Assembly (NCBI GenBank): GCA_001798455.1
Contig: MGSI01000065.1
Location: forward strand, 1-11,091
Direction: 5' to 3'
Length of the DNA stretch: 11,091 nucleotides
Source: Deltaproteobacteria bacterium RIFCSPLOWO2_02_FULL_57_26
GTDB lineage: Bacteria > Desulfobacterota > Binatia > UBA9968
The position numbers and the translations under genes were made by a program. Positions 1 to 6,630 of the stretch are shown piece after piece. Each line of letters starts with the position of its first letter. Position 1 is the first letter of the stretch. The notes under the pieces were generated by a model that saw only the letters and a program-made list of their open reading frames with translations, was not told where the DNA came from and made no database searches.

Positions 1-440
1 AAGGCGTCGTTCACATAGACATCCGCCAAGGCCGCCAGCGCGCGGGCGAAAGCGGCGTCGTTTTTCTCCTCTTCACCATGAAATCTTAGATTCTCCAAAA
101 GCAGGATCTCGCCGCCGGAAAGACGGCGGACCTGCTCCTCTGCTGCAGGCCCAACACAATCGGGAGCCAGGGAAACCTCTTTCCCCACAAGTTTTGCCAG
201 ACGGACGGCTACGGGTTTCAGACTTAATGCCGGATCCGCCTTGCCTTTCGGTCGCCCCAAGTGTGAAGCCAGAAGGACTTTGGCTCCATGTTCCGACGCA
301 TAGCGTATGGAGGGGAGAGCTTCGCGAATGCGCGTGTCATCCGCGACCTCGCGTGTTTCCGTAACGGGCACATTAAAATCGACGCGGATGAACACCCGCT
401 TCCCCGACAAGGTTAGACGATCCATAGTAACGAATTGCAT
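1..440 (-). CDS. pgk: Phosphoglycerate kinase, N-terminal part (cut by window edge)
   Basis: Phosphoglycerate kinase interconverts 1,3-bisphosphoglycerate plus ADP and 3-phosphoglycerate plus ATP in cytosolic glycolysis. About 146 of the usual ~395 residues are present; the rest lies left of base 1. Visible family motifs are GKRVFIRVDFNVP (residues 13-25), DDTRIREALPSI (34-45), SHLGRPKG (59-66, substrate-binding region), LLLENLRFH (113-121) and YVNDA (142-146). Three in-frame ATGs compete, at 443, 440 and 425. The one at 440 is chosen because GGGAGG (446-451) lies 5 nt before it and because it gives the normal 12 residues before GKRV; the ATG at 425 has no ribosome site. It begins 18 nt after the glgP stop on the same strand, so cotranscription is likely. 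Identification is very sure; the exact start is less so. Confidence 0.96.
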   Translation of the reverse strand, partial: MQFVTMDRLTLSGKRVFIRVDFNVPVTETREVADDTRIREALPSIRYASEHGAKVLLASHLGRPKGKADPALSLKPVAVRLAKLVGKEVSLAPDCVGPAAEEQVRRLSGGEILLLENLRFHGEEEKNDAAFARALAALADVYVNDA

Positions 441-458
441 CATAGCCTCCCGAGAAGA

Positions 459-2150
459 TTAAAAGTAAGCTTTCAAAACATATTGTTGGATCATTCGGTG
501 CGTATTAAAGAACGAGCCGTTGAGGGCTATGGAATGGACCATCACATCAATGAAGCGATTTCGATCCTGGTAGAAGATAGGGATCATCACCTGCTCCAAT
601 TTGTCGTAGAGGGACGTGGCATCCTGGGACGAATCTCTACTCTCCGCCATTCCCCGTCCGTCTTCCCCTATAGACCATCCAGTCACTCCCGCAATATGCC
701 CTTCGATCCACCAGCCGTCCAGAACGCTTAGGCTCGGCACGCCGTTGAGGGCCGCCTTCATACCGCTAGTTCCGGAGGCCTCAAGGGGAGGTTGGGGCGT
801 GTTCAGCCACACGTCAACACCTGAAGTCATCATTTTTCCAAGTTCCAGGTCGTAATTCTCAAGGTAAGCGATCTTCATAACTTTCTTGAGCGATTCTTTG
901 CGCTCAAAAATCCGTTTAATAAGCTCCTTTCCACTTTCATCCTGAGGGTGAGCTTTGCCGGCATAGATCACCTGAAAGGCTCCGGCTTTCATTGAAATGC
1001 TTTTAAGCCTCTCGATATCCGTGAAAAGCAGGTCAGCCCGTTTGTAAGTTGCGGCTCGCCGGGCAAAGCCAAGAGTCAAAACATCCACATCCATCCCGAC
1101 GTTGGTCTCACGGTTTACGTATTGAATCAAAGCTTTCTTCGCCCGCATGTGGGCCTTCCACACCTCCTGCCTCGGAATGCTTAGAGCGTATCTGAGGCTG
1201 AAATTATCCTGTCTCCAACCCGGCATATAGCGATCGTAAAGCTCCTGAAAAGGTCCCGAGGTCCACGTGACCGCGTGGACCCCATTGGTGATCGCATCGA
1301 TGTTATAGCGGGCAAACATCAATCGCGAAACTTCCCCGTGCCTCTCAGCCACTCCGTTGACATAGTGACTCAAATTGAGCGCCAGGTAGGTCATGTTGAG
1401 CAGATCCTCACAGCAGAAGACATCCTTCATCTCATAAACTTCACGCCGGCCAAGAACACGGTTGACTAAATCCAGGGGAAACTGATCTTGTCCGGCAGGA
1501 ACCGGGGTATGGGTGGTGAATATGCATTTTCTCCTGACGGCTTCGATTTCGACGCGGGTGATGGACTTTCCGCCGGCTTTTCGCGTCTCCTCATCCAAAA
1601 GCTCCAACCCGAGCAGGCTGGAATGCCCCTCGTTCATATGAAATCGCCCGATGCTCTCATACCCAAGGGCGCGGAGCATTCTTAGCCCGCCGATGCCAAG
1701 GATGACTTCCTGACAGAGCCGGTAATGCCGATCCCCGCCGTAAAGAAAGTGGGTGAGTGTTCTGTCCCATTCGGAGTTTTCCGGGAGGTCGGCATCTAAA
1801 AAATAAACCGGCACCGGGAAGCCCCCAACGCCAGTGACTTCGTATTTCCACGACCGAAGGTGGACGGTACGCCCTTCTACAGTCACAGATGCTCTCTCTG
1901 GCAGCTCTTTTAGAAAGTCCTCAACGACCCATTCCACTGACTCCTCTCTCTGCCAACCGCTCGCATCAAGTCTCTGGTAGAAATAACCCTTCCTATGAAC
2001 CAGGGTTACCGCGACCATCGGGACCCTAAGGTCGGCCGCCGCTCGAATCGTATCGCCCGCGAGAACTCCAAGGCCGCCGCTGTAGGTCGGCATTCCGGAC
2101 TCGAGCGCCATCTCCATCGAAAAATAGGCGACTTCTCGTTCTTCGTTCAT
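459..2150 (-). CDS. glgP: Alpha-glucan (glycogen/maltodextrin) phosphorylase, short form
   Basis: A GT35 phosphorylase that releases glucose-1-phosphate from alpha-1,4-glucans using inorganic phosphate and pyridoxal phosphate, in the cytosol. At 563 residues it resembles the short TIGR02094-type enzymes and lacks the N-terminal extension of the ~820-residue forms. Visible motifs include YSGGLGVLAGD (23-33), FHMNEGHSS (170-178), TTHTPVPAGQDQFP (212-225), NGVHAVTW (289-296), RRAATYKRADL (364-374), YAGKAHPQDE (396-405) and EASGTSGMKAALNG (457-470), where K465 is the expected PLP Schiff-base lysine. The family and its active-site lysine are clear. No strong ribosome site sits 5-9 nt before the ATG; instead a 21-codon reading frame ends on it with an ATGA overlap, so translation may be coupled. 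It lies between ftsH and pgk on the same strand. Its product feeds glycolysis once converted to glucose-6-phosphate. Confidence 0.96.
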   Translation of the reverse strand: MNEEREVAYFSMEMALESGMPTYSGGLGVLAGDTIRAAADLRVPMVAVTLVHRKGYFYQRLDASGWQREESVEWVVEDFLKELPERASVTVEGRTVHLRSWKYEVTGVGGFPVPVYFLDADLPENSEWDRTLTHFLYGGDRHYRLCQEVILGIGGLRMLRALGYESIGRFHMNEGHSSLLGLELLDEETRKAGGKSITRVEIEAVRRKCIFTTHTPVPAGQDQFPLDLVNRVLGRREVYEMKDVFCCEDLLNMTYLALNLSHYVNGVAERHGEVSRLMFARYNIDAITNGVHAVTWTSGPFQELYDRYMPGWRQDNFSLRYALSIPRQEVWKAHMRAKKALIQYVNRETNVGMDVDVLTLGFARRAATYKRADLLFTDIERLKSISMKAGAFQVIYAGKAHPQDESGKELIKRIFERKESLKKVMKIAYLENYDLELGKMMTSGVDVWLNTPQPPLEASGTSGMKAALNGVPSLSVLDGWWIEGHIAGVTGWSIGEDGRGMAESRDSSQDATSLYDKLEQVMIPIFYQDRNRFIDVMVHSIALNGSFFNTHRMIQQYVLKAYF

Positions 2151-2212
2151 GGTCTTTTCGTCATTGACCTGCCGCTCGTCAGTGCTTCCAGTAGAGCATC
2201 AACCGATTTCAC
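2147..2212 (-). CDS. Possible 21-codon leader ORF overlapping the glgP start
   Basis: In the 67-nt ftsH-glgP gap, a GTG-started frame of 21 codons (GTG AAA TCG GTT ... AAA AGA CCA TGA) ends with its TGA sharing bases with the glgP ATG (ATGA). The frame is open across almost the whole gap. No clear ribosome site precedes the GTG, and the peptide resembles nothing I know. It may be a translational-coupling leader, or chance in a short gap. Low confidence. Confidence 0.2.
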   Translation of the reverse strand: MKSVDALLEALTSGRSMTKRP

Positions 2213-2217
2213 AAGCT

Positions 2218-4137
2218 TTATTCGTTTTTCCTCTCGAGAGCGTCCCGATCGGATTCCTCTGTCAGCCTCTTCTTTTCCTTTACTCGGTCCAGGCTTCTTA
2301 CCTTCAAGATCGCCTGAAGCTCCGGCCTCTCGACGACCTCCTTCTCAAGAAGTAGCTTGGCCAACTCATCAAGCGCTGGACGGTAAGAAGCCAGAAGCTC
2401 CCTTACCTTTGTATGAACCTCTGAGAGGATCTCTTTCACCTCTTCGTCGATGACCCGTGCCGTCTCTTCGCTGTATCCCTTGGGCGCCTGCGTGGGAATC
2501 GGCAGAAACATGGGCGTTCGCGGGCCCTCCAGCGAAACTAATCCCACCTTTTCGCTCATACCGAACTGCGTCACCATGGTCCGGGCGATCTCCGTGGCGC
2601 GCTGCAGATCGTTTTGCGCGCCGGTCGAAACATCGCCGAACACCATTTCCTCGGCCACTCGCCCGCCCACGAGCACATGAAGCCGAGCGAGAAGCTCGGA
2701 GCGGGTCATGAGATAGCGGTCTTCCGTGGGGAATTGCTGCGTATAACCCAGCGCAGCGAGCCCACGTGGGATGATGGAAATTTTCGTGACCGGGTCCGCT
2801 CCGGGAACCAGCTCCGCCGCCAAGGCGTGGCCGGACTCATGATAGGCCACGGTCTTTTTCTCCCGCGGGCTCATCACGCGACTCTTTTTCTGCAGACCAG
2901 CTATGACCCGCTCGATAGCCTCATCAAAGTCCGCCATCTCAACGGCGTCCTTCCCTTGTCGCGCTGCCAGCAGAGCGGCCTCGTTGACGATGTTGGCCAG
3001 GTCGGCTCCCACGAACCCTGGCGTCTTAGCCGCCACCAACCTGAGGTCAACAGCAGGCGAGAGCGTGATCTTTTTCGCGTGAAGTTTAAGGATCTGCTCT
3101 CTCCCTTTGATGTCCGGACGGTCCACGAGGACTTGCCGATCAAATCTGCCTGGACGCAAAAGCGCGGGATCCAGAATCTCGGGCCGATTGGTTGCCGCCA
3201 TGATGATGACACCCTTGTTCGGGTCGAATCCATCCATTTCGGCGAGAAGCTGGTTGAGGGTTTGCTCGCGCTCGTCGTGGCTTGTGAGCATGCTCATGCC
3301 CCTCGCTTTGCCCAAGGCGTCCAACTCGTCGATAAAGATGATACTGGGCGCCTGCTCCGCCGCCTGGGCAAAGAGATCTCTCACGCGAGCCGCTCCGACC
3401 CCGACAAACATTTCGACGAAGTCTGAACCCGAGATGCTGAAGAATGGAACTCCGGCTTCCCCGGCTACGGCGCGGGCCAAAAGAGTTTTCCCGGTTCCCG
3501 GCGGCCCCAACAGAAGCACACCTTTGGGGATGTGGCCGCCTAATCGCTGATATTTCCCAGGATTTTTCAGAAAGTCCACCACTTCGACAAGCTCCTCTTC
3601 CGCCTCATCGATGCCCTCGACGTCGGCGAAGGTGACACCGGTCTCTTTCTCGATGTAAACCTTAGCCTTGCTCTTCCCGATCTGCATCATGCCGCTCCCG
3701 GCACCCATACGCTTGAAGAGGTAGCTCCACAGGAGAAAAAACAGCACGACGGGTACGATCCATGAGAGCAGCGTGGGAAGCCAGGTGCTGGAGACCTCTC
3801 CTTTAAAAGCGATCCCCACATCCTCAAGCTCCGCAGTCAAGCCGGGGTCTTCAACCTTGACCGCGTGAAAGGGAACGGGCTTTTTCCCGTCGTGACCTAG
3901 TTGCTTGAGTTTCTCGGCGGAGAAGACTTCTCTTACCGCTTCGGGTCTGATGTTGCCCCGGATGGTCTGCTCCCCGATCACGAGGTCTGTAACCATCCCC
4001 TTCCGGGCCAATGCCTTGAACTGGCTGTAGCTGATCGTCTCCACCTGGGCGGTGATAAAGAGATTCTGGATCGCGATAAGCGCGATCATGGCCACGATGA
4101 AGTACCATATAGAAAACTGCTGTTGCTTCTTTTCCAC
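2218..4137 (-). CDS. ftsH: ATP-dependent zinc metalloprotease FtsH
   Basis: FtsH is a membrane-anchored AAA+ protease that forms hexamers and degrades misfolded membrane proteins and selected regulators. Numbered from the GTG at 4137, the protein has 639 residues, normal for the family. A first membrane helix spans about 9-28, a periplasmic domain about 31-120, and a second helix about 122-141. Walker A is GPPGTGKT (211-218), Walker B FIDELDA (268-274), the arginine-finger region RPGRFDRQ (328-335), the zinc site HESGH (433-437), and the likely third zinc ligand D510 in the segment STGAQNDL. The GTG is preferred because GGAAGG lies 8 nt upstream and the start EKKQQQFS is typical of FtsH. The frame stays open upstream to an ATG at 4317, adding about 60 residues that look like a piece of a P1B-type ATPase. 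Those residues are either a relic or, less likely, a real cytosolic extension. It is followed by glgP on the same strand. Confidence 0.97.
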   Translation of the reverse strand: MEKKQQQFSIWYFIVAMIALIAIQNLFITAQVETISYSQFKALARKGMVTDLVIGEQTIRGNIRPEAVREVFSAEKLKQLGHDGKKPVPFHAVKVEDPGLTAELEDVGIAFKGEVSSTWLPTLLSWIVPVVLFFLLWSYLFKRMGAGSGMMQIGKSKAKVYIEKETGVTFADVEGIDEAEEELVEVVDFLKNPGKYQRLGGHIPKGVLLLGPPGTGKTLLARAVAGEAGVPFFSISGSDFVEMFVGVGAARVRDLFAQAAEQAPSIIFIDELDALGKARGMSMLTSHDEREQTLNQLLAEMDGFDPNKGVIIMAATNRPEILDPALLRPGRFDRQVLVDRPDIKGREQILKLHAKKITLSPAVDLRLVAAKTPGFVGADLANIVNEAALLAARQGKDAVEMADFDEAIERVIAGLQKKSRVMSPREKKTVAYHESGHALAAELVPGADPVTKISIIPRGLAALGYTQQFPTEDRYLMTRSELLARLHVLVGGRVAEEMVFGDVSTGAQNDLQRATEIARTMVTQFGMSEKVGLVSLEGPRTPMFLPIPTQAPKGYSEETARVIDEEVKEILSEVHTKVRELLASYRPALDELAKLLLEKEVVERPELQAILKVRSLDRVKEKKRLTEESDRDALERKNE

Positions 4138-4296
4138 GGCTTCACCCTTCCAAAGCTTGCGGTTTCCGATCAGGACTTCTTGTCCGTCGAGACGGGCGAA
4201 GATTCCCTTGCCGGGAATCGCAGAAAAATCCCTGGGTTCGAAAAGATCTTTGCCTAACCTTTCCGTCCGCAGATCGTACGCTTCCTTTTTCGCCAT
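4138..4296 (-). pseudogene. P1B-type heavy-metal ATPase nucleotide-domain fragment, in frame with ftsH
   Basis: The reading frame immediately upstream of the preferred ftsH start encodes DFSAIPGKGIFARLDGQEV followed by LIGNRKLW. This matches the conserved region of the nucleotide-binding domain of CopA/ZntA-type ATPases: F-x-AIPGKGV, then a VDG-like turn, then VLVGN-x-x-L. The rest of such an enzyme (HP motif, phosphorylation loop, membrane helices) is absent. The segment starts at an ATG at 4296 (or 4317) with only a weak purine stretch before it. I infer a truncated relic whose frame happens to run into ftsH. A genuine fused N-terminal extension, which would face the cytosol, cannot be excluded. 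The resemblance is by eye and short, about 30 residues. Confidence 0.45.
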
Positions 4297-4421
4297 TGAT
4301 CTCAAAGCAAAGCCCATGCCATGAAGGCCAATGACCCGAATTGTTCATAGATTCTAGTCCTAATGCTTCTGTGGCTTCCCAACGTTGCGAATTTGGGGAG
4401 CCCGGTTCCCAAGCCTGAAAC

Positions 4422-4542
4422 TATGCGCCTCGTGCACCCCTTGGCAACCAACCGGTCCACCACCCTCGCCATGCTGCTCACCGCCAGCCCGCAGTTTTTC
4501 GCTAATTCCGACATGGCAAACTCGCCCGTTCTCCCTCAGTTT
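4422..4542 (-). pseudogene. MarR-family winged-helix regulator fragment with a frameshift
   Basis: From an ATG at 4514 the minus strand encodes MSELAKNCGLAVSSMARVVD followed by RLVAKGCTRR. This reads like the DNA-binding helix-turn-helix of MarR regulators (MSELA-x-x-LGLS, then TRLVDRLE-x-KGLVRR). Just upstream, in the neighbouring frame, KLRENGRV (4542-4519) matches the stretch that normally precedes MSELA. Removing one C near 4515 would join the two. Beyond TRR the wing and dimerisation helices cannot be recognised in any frame. The fragment is therefore broken at both ends and is taken as a pseudogene. It lies between the YHS gene and ftsH. Moderate to low confidence, from motif reading only. 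Confidence 0.42.
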
Positions 4543-4587
4543 GGAAGATCCACAAGACAAAGCTTTTGGAGATCCGCAATCGCCCTA

Positions 4588-4699
4588 TACCGGCGGAATC
4601 TCCGACGAGAAAAAGGCCTTCCCGGATCGGCTCTGTGAGGGCCGCTGGAAAATACCCGCCATGGGTGTGCGCTCGGGCCAGTCCCCTCTTTACGGAAGG
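4588..4699 (-). pseudogene. FAD-dependent oxidoreductase fragment (GD-motif region)
   Basis: Directly after the YHS stop codon, and in the same frame, the minus strand encodes HGGYFPAALTEPIREGLFLV followed by GDSAG. This resembles the second FAD-binding motif of geranylgeranyl-reductase/FixC-type flavoproteins, GLLLVGDAAG, which is usually preceded by a G-x-x-P stretch. The GxGxxG dinucleotide fold and the rest of the enzyme are missing, and the sequence diverges after GDSAG. The frame ends at a stop at 4502. I read it as a leftover of a larger gene. No ribosome site or start codon suggests independent translation. Confidence is limited by the short length. Confidence 0.35.
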
Positions 4700-4846
4700 T
4701 TACTTCTTCAGGTATTTGTCCGGGTCTTTCTCAAAGGCGCGCCTGCAGGCCTCGGCGCAGAAATAATAGGTCTGCCCTTGATAATTTGCCGTCGCGGCCG
4801 CTTTCTTTTCGTCAACCTGCATACCGCAAACCGGATCCTTTGCCAT
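4700..4846 (-). CDS. Small YHS-domain protein (48 residues)
   Basis: This short gene encodes a complete stand-alone YHS domain, beginning MAKDPVCGMQVDEKKAAATA and continuing to YYFCAEACRRAFEKDPDKYL. Typical features are DPVCGM (residues 4-9), the tyrosine-phenylalanine-cysteine block YYFC (27-30), a second cysteine at 34, and the terminal DP-x-KYL. YHS domains are small metal-binding modules found alone or at the N-terminus of copper/heavy-metal P1B ATPases and monooxygenases; metal sensing or chaperoning is the usual inference. AGGA lies 4 nt before the ATG, with an AGGGGA further upstream. The next identifiable sequences downstream on this strand are fragments of a flavoprotein, a MarR regulator and a P1B ATPase, so this may be the last intact member of a decayed metal locus. 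Confidence 0.85.
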   Translation of the reverse strand: MAKDPVCGMQVDEKKAAATANYQGQTYYFCAEACRRAFEKDPDKYLKK

Positions 4847-5102
4847 TTTTCCTATCCCCTTTCCCTCTTAACCTATCAATCCTCGCAGTACGTATCCCAC
4901 AATGAAAGCGCACGCGGCAACCGACCCGCCCAGCGCTCAGACACTAGGGGCGCCGATCGAATCTTCTCAAACTTGTCATTCCAACAGTCTCTTTTTCCCT
5001 TTTATGCAAATAGGGTTGCTCAAATCAAGACCAAGAAACGCGAGGTTTGCAATCAGGCTTTCACAAGATCTACCATCCCTCCCTTCTCTCTGAAAATCGA
5101 TG
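4847..5102. other. Divergent intergenic region, no gene seen
   Basis: This stretch separates the start of the minus-strand YHS gene from the promoter of the plus-strand zinc-ribbon gene. Frames that cross it show no recognisable family, codon pattern or ribosome site. It must hold the minus-strand promoter for the YHS gene, but I could not find a convincing -35/-10 pair in it. Its right part (about 4970-5050) is more AT-rich than the flanks. Confidence 0.5.
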
Positions 5103-5131
5103 TTGGCATGAAGTGTGCGAAAGTATAAAAT
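5103..5131 (+). promoter_or_regulatory. Sigma-70-type promoter for the zinc-ribbon gene
   Basis: TTGGCA (5103-5108) and TAAAAT (5126-5131) are separated by 17 nt. Each matches its consensus hexamer at five of six positions with ideal spacing. Transcription would start near 5138, about 20 nt before the ATG at 5160, just ahead of the ribosome site GAGGTG (5148-5153). Prediction by eye only. Confidence 0.55.
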
Positions 5132-5159
5132 CAAAGGCAAACGGAGAGAGGTGAGTATC

Positions 5160-5504
5160 ATGGCTGACGAAAAAGATCGCTTTGGAGAAACGATGCGGCT
5201 GGTCGAGCGGGCCAAAGAGGACATCTATTTTGCCGCCAAGGACCGGGAGCTGCTGGAAAAGCTTAAGGCTCGATTGCAGAAAATTGAAAAAACCGAGGCG
5301 GCCGGTCAGCGGCTTGGCTGCCCCAAGTGTCCCGGAACGCTTGAAAGCTACAGGTTCATGGAATTCATTTTGGATCAGTGTCACGAATGCGGCGGCATCT
5401 GGTTGGATAAGGGAGAATTGGAGGGGATTCTGCGCAAGGTCTCGCGCAGCCCGTTCGCCTCCCTGATCAGGCGTTTGATGGGGGAAAAAGAGAGCGAGGA
5501 GTGA
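5160..5504 (+). CDS. TFIIB-type zinc-ribbon protein
   Basis: A 114-residue protein with a charged, probably helical or coiled N-terminal half (about 5-48) and a single zinc ribbon of the zf-TFIIB family (PF13453 type). The ligands are C54 and C57 in LGCPKCPG and C74 and C77 in DQCHECGG, followed by the family signature GIWLDKGELEGIL (79-91). The tail is basic, then acidic. Such proteins are widespread in bacteria but have no settled function. The ATG at 5160 is chosen because GAGGTG (5148-5153) precedes it by 6 nt; the frame is open further upstream to 5115, without a ribosome site. It has its own promoter and ends only 6 nt from the convergent CBS-ACT gene, so mutual transcriptional interference is possible. 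Confidence 0.88.
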   Translation: MADEKDRFGETMRLVERAKEDIYFAAKDRELLEKLKARLQKIEKTEAAGQRLGCPKCPGTLESYRFMEFILDQCHECGGIWLDKGELEGILRKVSRSPFASLIRRLMGEKESEE

Positions 5505-5510
5505 ACCCTG

Positions 5511-6113
5511 CTATACGTGCAGGCCCAAAATATTATAGCCTCTTTTTCTCAGACCACGAGTGACCGCTTCAAGGTCGGGAGCCCGCACCCGCAGATAACA
5601 AACCGGACTCTCCTTCCATCTCTCTCGGTATGTCCCCACACCCAAGATTTCTCCACCTTCTTCTACGATCGTTTTAGAGGCTTCGGCCAGGCCGGTTTCC
5701 TCTCCTTCGAGAAGTAAGTCTATCCGCGCTGTACCCGGCTCGGAAGCCCCCATCACGTCCAGAAAGGCCTGGAGAACGTCGCTGGTCGTAATGATCCCAA
5801 CGAGCCTACCCTCTTCGAGCACAGGCAGCCCCCCGATTTTGTGGTTCAGCAGCAGCGTGGCCGCCTCCTCCAAAGTGGTCTGGGGCGTAACCGTCAGCAG
5901 GCCTTCGCTCATGCATGATTTCACCTGCGTCCGTTCCAGATTCCCCACGTGCTCGCGGATATCTCCCTCGGTGACGATTCCTACGAGCTTTCCTTCCTCC
6001 AGGATCGGGAGGCGATGGAAGTTTCCAACCCGCATCTTCGCCTTGGCCGTCGACAGATTATCCAGAGGGTTCACGGTCACCGGGTTTCTGCTCATCCGTT
6101 TACCAACCAGCAT
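5511..6113 (-). CDS. CBS-pair plus ACT-like domain protein (AcuB-like)
   Basis: A 200-residue cytosolic protein with two CBS domains (about 7-60 and 67-120) and a C-terminal ACT-like domain (about 130-200). The CBS repeats show MSRNPVTVNP with LVGIVTEGDIR, and MSEGLLTVTP with LVGIITTSDVL. The ACT part contains GGEILGVGTY and the ending KRGYNILGLHV. The CBS-CBS-ACT order is that of AcuB-type proteins. CBS pairs usually bind adenine nucleotides and ACT domains small ligands, so an energy or metabolite sensor is likely; the target is unknown. The start at 6113 is set by a near-perfect ribosome site, GGAGGTGA, 4 nt upstream. It follows the universal stress gene by 16 nt and should be cotranscribed with it. 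Confidence is high for the domains and low for any specific role. Confidence 0.9.
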   Translation of the reverse strand: MLVGKRMSRNPVTVNPLDNLSTAKAKMRVGNFHRLPILEEGKLVGIVTEGDIREHVGNLERTQVKSCMSEGLLTVTPQTTLEEAATLLLNHKIGGLPVLEEGRLVGIITTSDVLQAFLDVMGASEPGTARIDLLLEGEETGLAEASKTIVEEGGEILGVGTYRERWKESPVCYLRVRAPDLEAVTRGLRKRGYNILGLHV

Positions 6114-6129
6114 GGAATCACCTCCACCT

Positions 6130-6630
6130 TCATACGAGTGCCGCCGCAGCCGTTCTGGCCTGTTTCTGGGGTCGTATCGAGAGCACGGGACAGGGGGCAT
6201 GTCGGACCACGTTTCTGGCCACGCTGCCGACCATGATGTGAGGGAGCCCGGTCTTTCCGTGAGTCGACATGACGATTAGACCCGCCTCTTCCTCGGCCGC
6301 CTTTTCAACAATTCTTTGGTATGGGATTCCCACTTCGACTTCCCGGCGAATGCGGACCTCAGAAACGAGTTCGCTAAAGTTCTCCCGGAGATACTCGTCC
6401 AGCCGCGCCTGGTGACGCGCCAGGAGATCTCTGGCGAGGCGAAAGGCCCTGGAGCACAACCACTCCAGAGGATAGCCAATGTGATAGGGGCCCGCCTCCT
6501 CATGGCCGATGACATGATAGACAATCACCTCTGCTCCCTGCGATCTGGCCAATTCCAGGGCATAGCGCACACCCGCGCAGGATAGGGGAGAGAGATCCGT
6601 TGGCGCAAGGATCCTTGTTAGTTTCTTCAT
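6130..6630 (-). CDS. Universal stress protein (UspA family)
   Basis: A 166-residue single-domain universal stress protein. It opens with KKLTRILAPTDLS (2-14), the usual first beta strand with its conserved aspartate, and has VIVYHV (36-41). Its nucleotide-binding loop reads MSTHGKTGLPHIMVGS (121-136). This fits the G-2x-G-9x-G-[ST] pattern of ATP-binding members except that the first glycine is serine, a common variant, followed by the typical CPVLSI strand (147-152). ATP or AMP binding is therefore likely. The region around 44-75 is longer and more aromatic than in minimal members. The ATG at 6630 is chosen by alignment with the family; only a weak AGAAAGA ribosome site precedes it, and the frame extends 12 codons further. 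It leads a two-gene unit with the CBS-ACT protein. Confidence 0.93.
   Translation of the reverse strand: MKKLTRILAPTDLSPLSCAGVRYALELARSQGAEVIVYHVIGHEEAGPYHIGYPLEWLCSRAFRLARDLLARHQARLDEYLRENFSELVSEVRIRREVEVGIPYQRIVEKAAEEEAGLIVMSTHGKTGLPHIMVGSVARNVVRHAPCPVLSIRPQKQARTAAAALV

Noticed and set aside
1260..1281. Perfect 8-bp inverted repeat GGTCCACG / CGTGGACC with a 6-nt loop
   Set aside because: It lies inside glgP over the conserved NGVHAVTW region; codon content explains it and there is no U-run or regulatory context.
2614..3426. 270-codon plus-strand frame opposite ftsH
   Set aside because: It is antisense to the AAA+ and protease core of ftsH, has no recognisable domain and is explained by GC-rich codon bias.
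4385..5128. 247-codon plus-strand frame across the YHS region
   Set aside because: It is antisense to the YHS gene and the three gene fragments, and its low-complexity translation shows no family features.
5507..5523. Short hairpin CCTGC...GCAGG at the convergent gene ends, a possible bidirectional terminator
   Set aside because: The stem is only 5 bp, inside the CBS-ACT gene end, and the nearest T-run is about 20 nt away.
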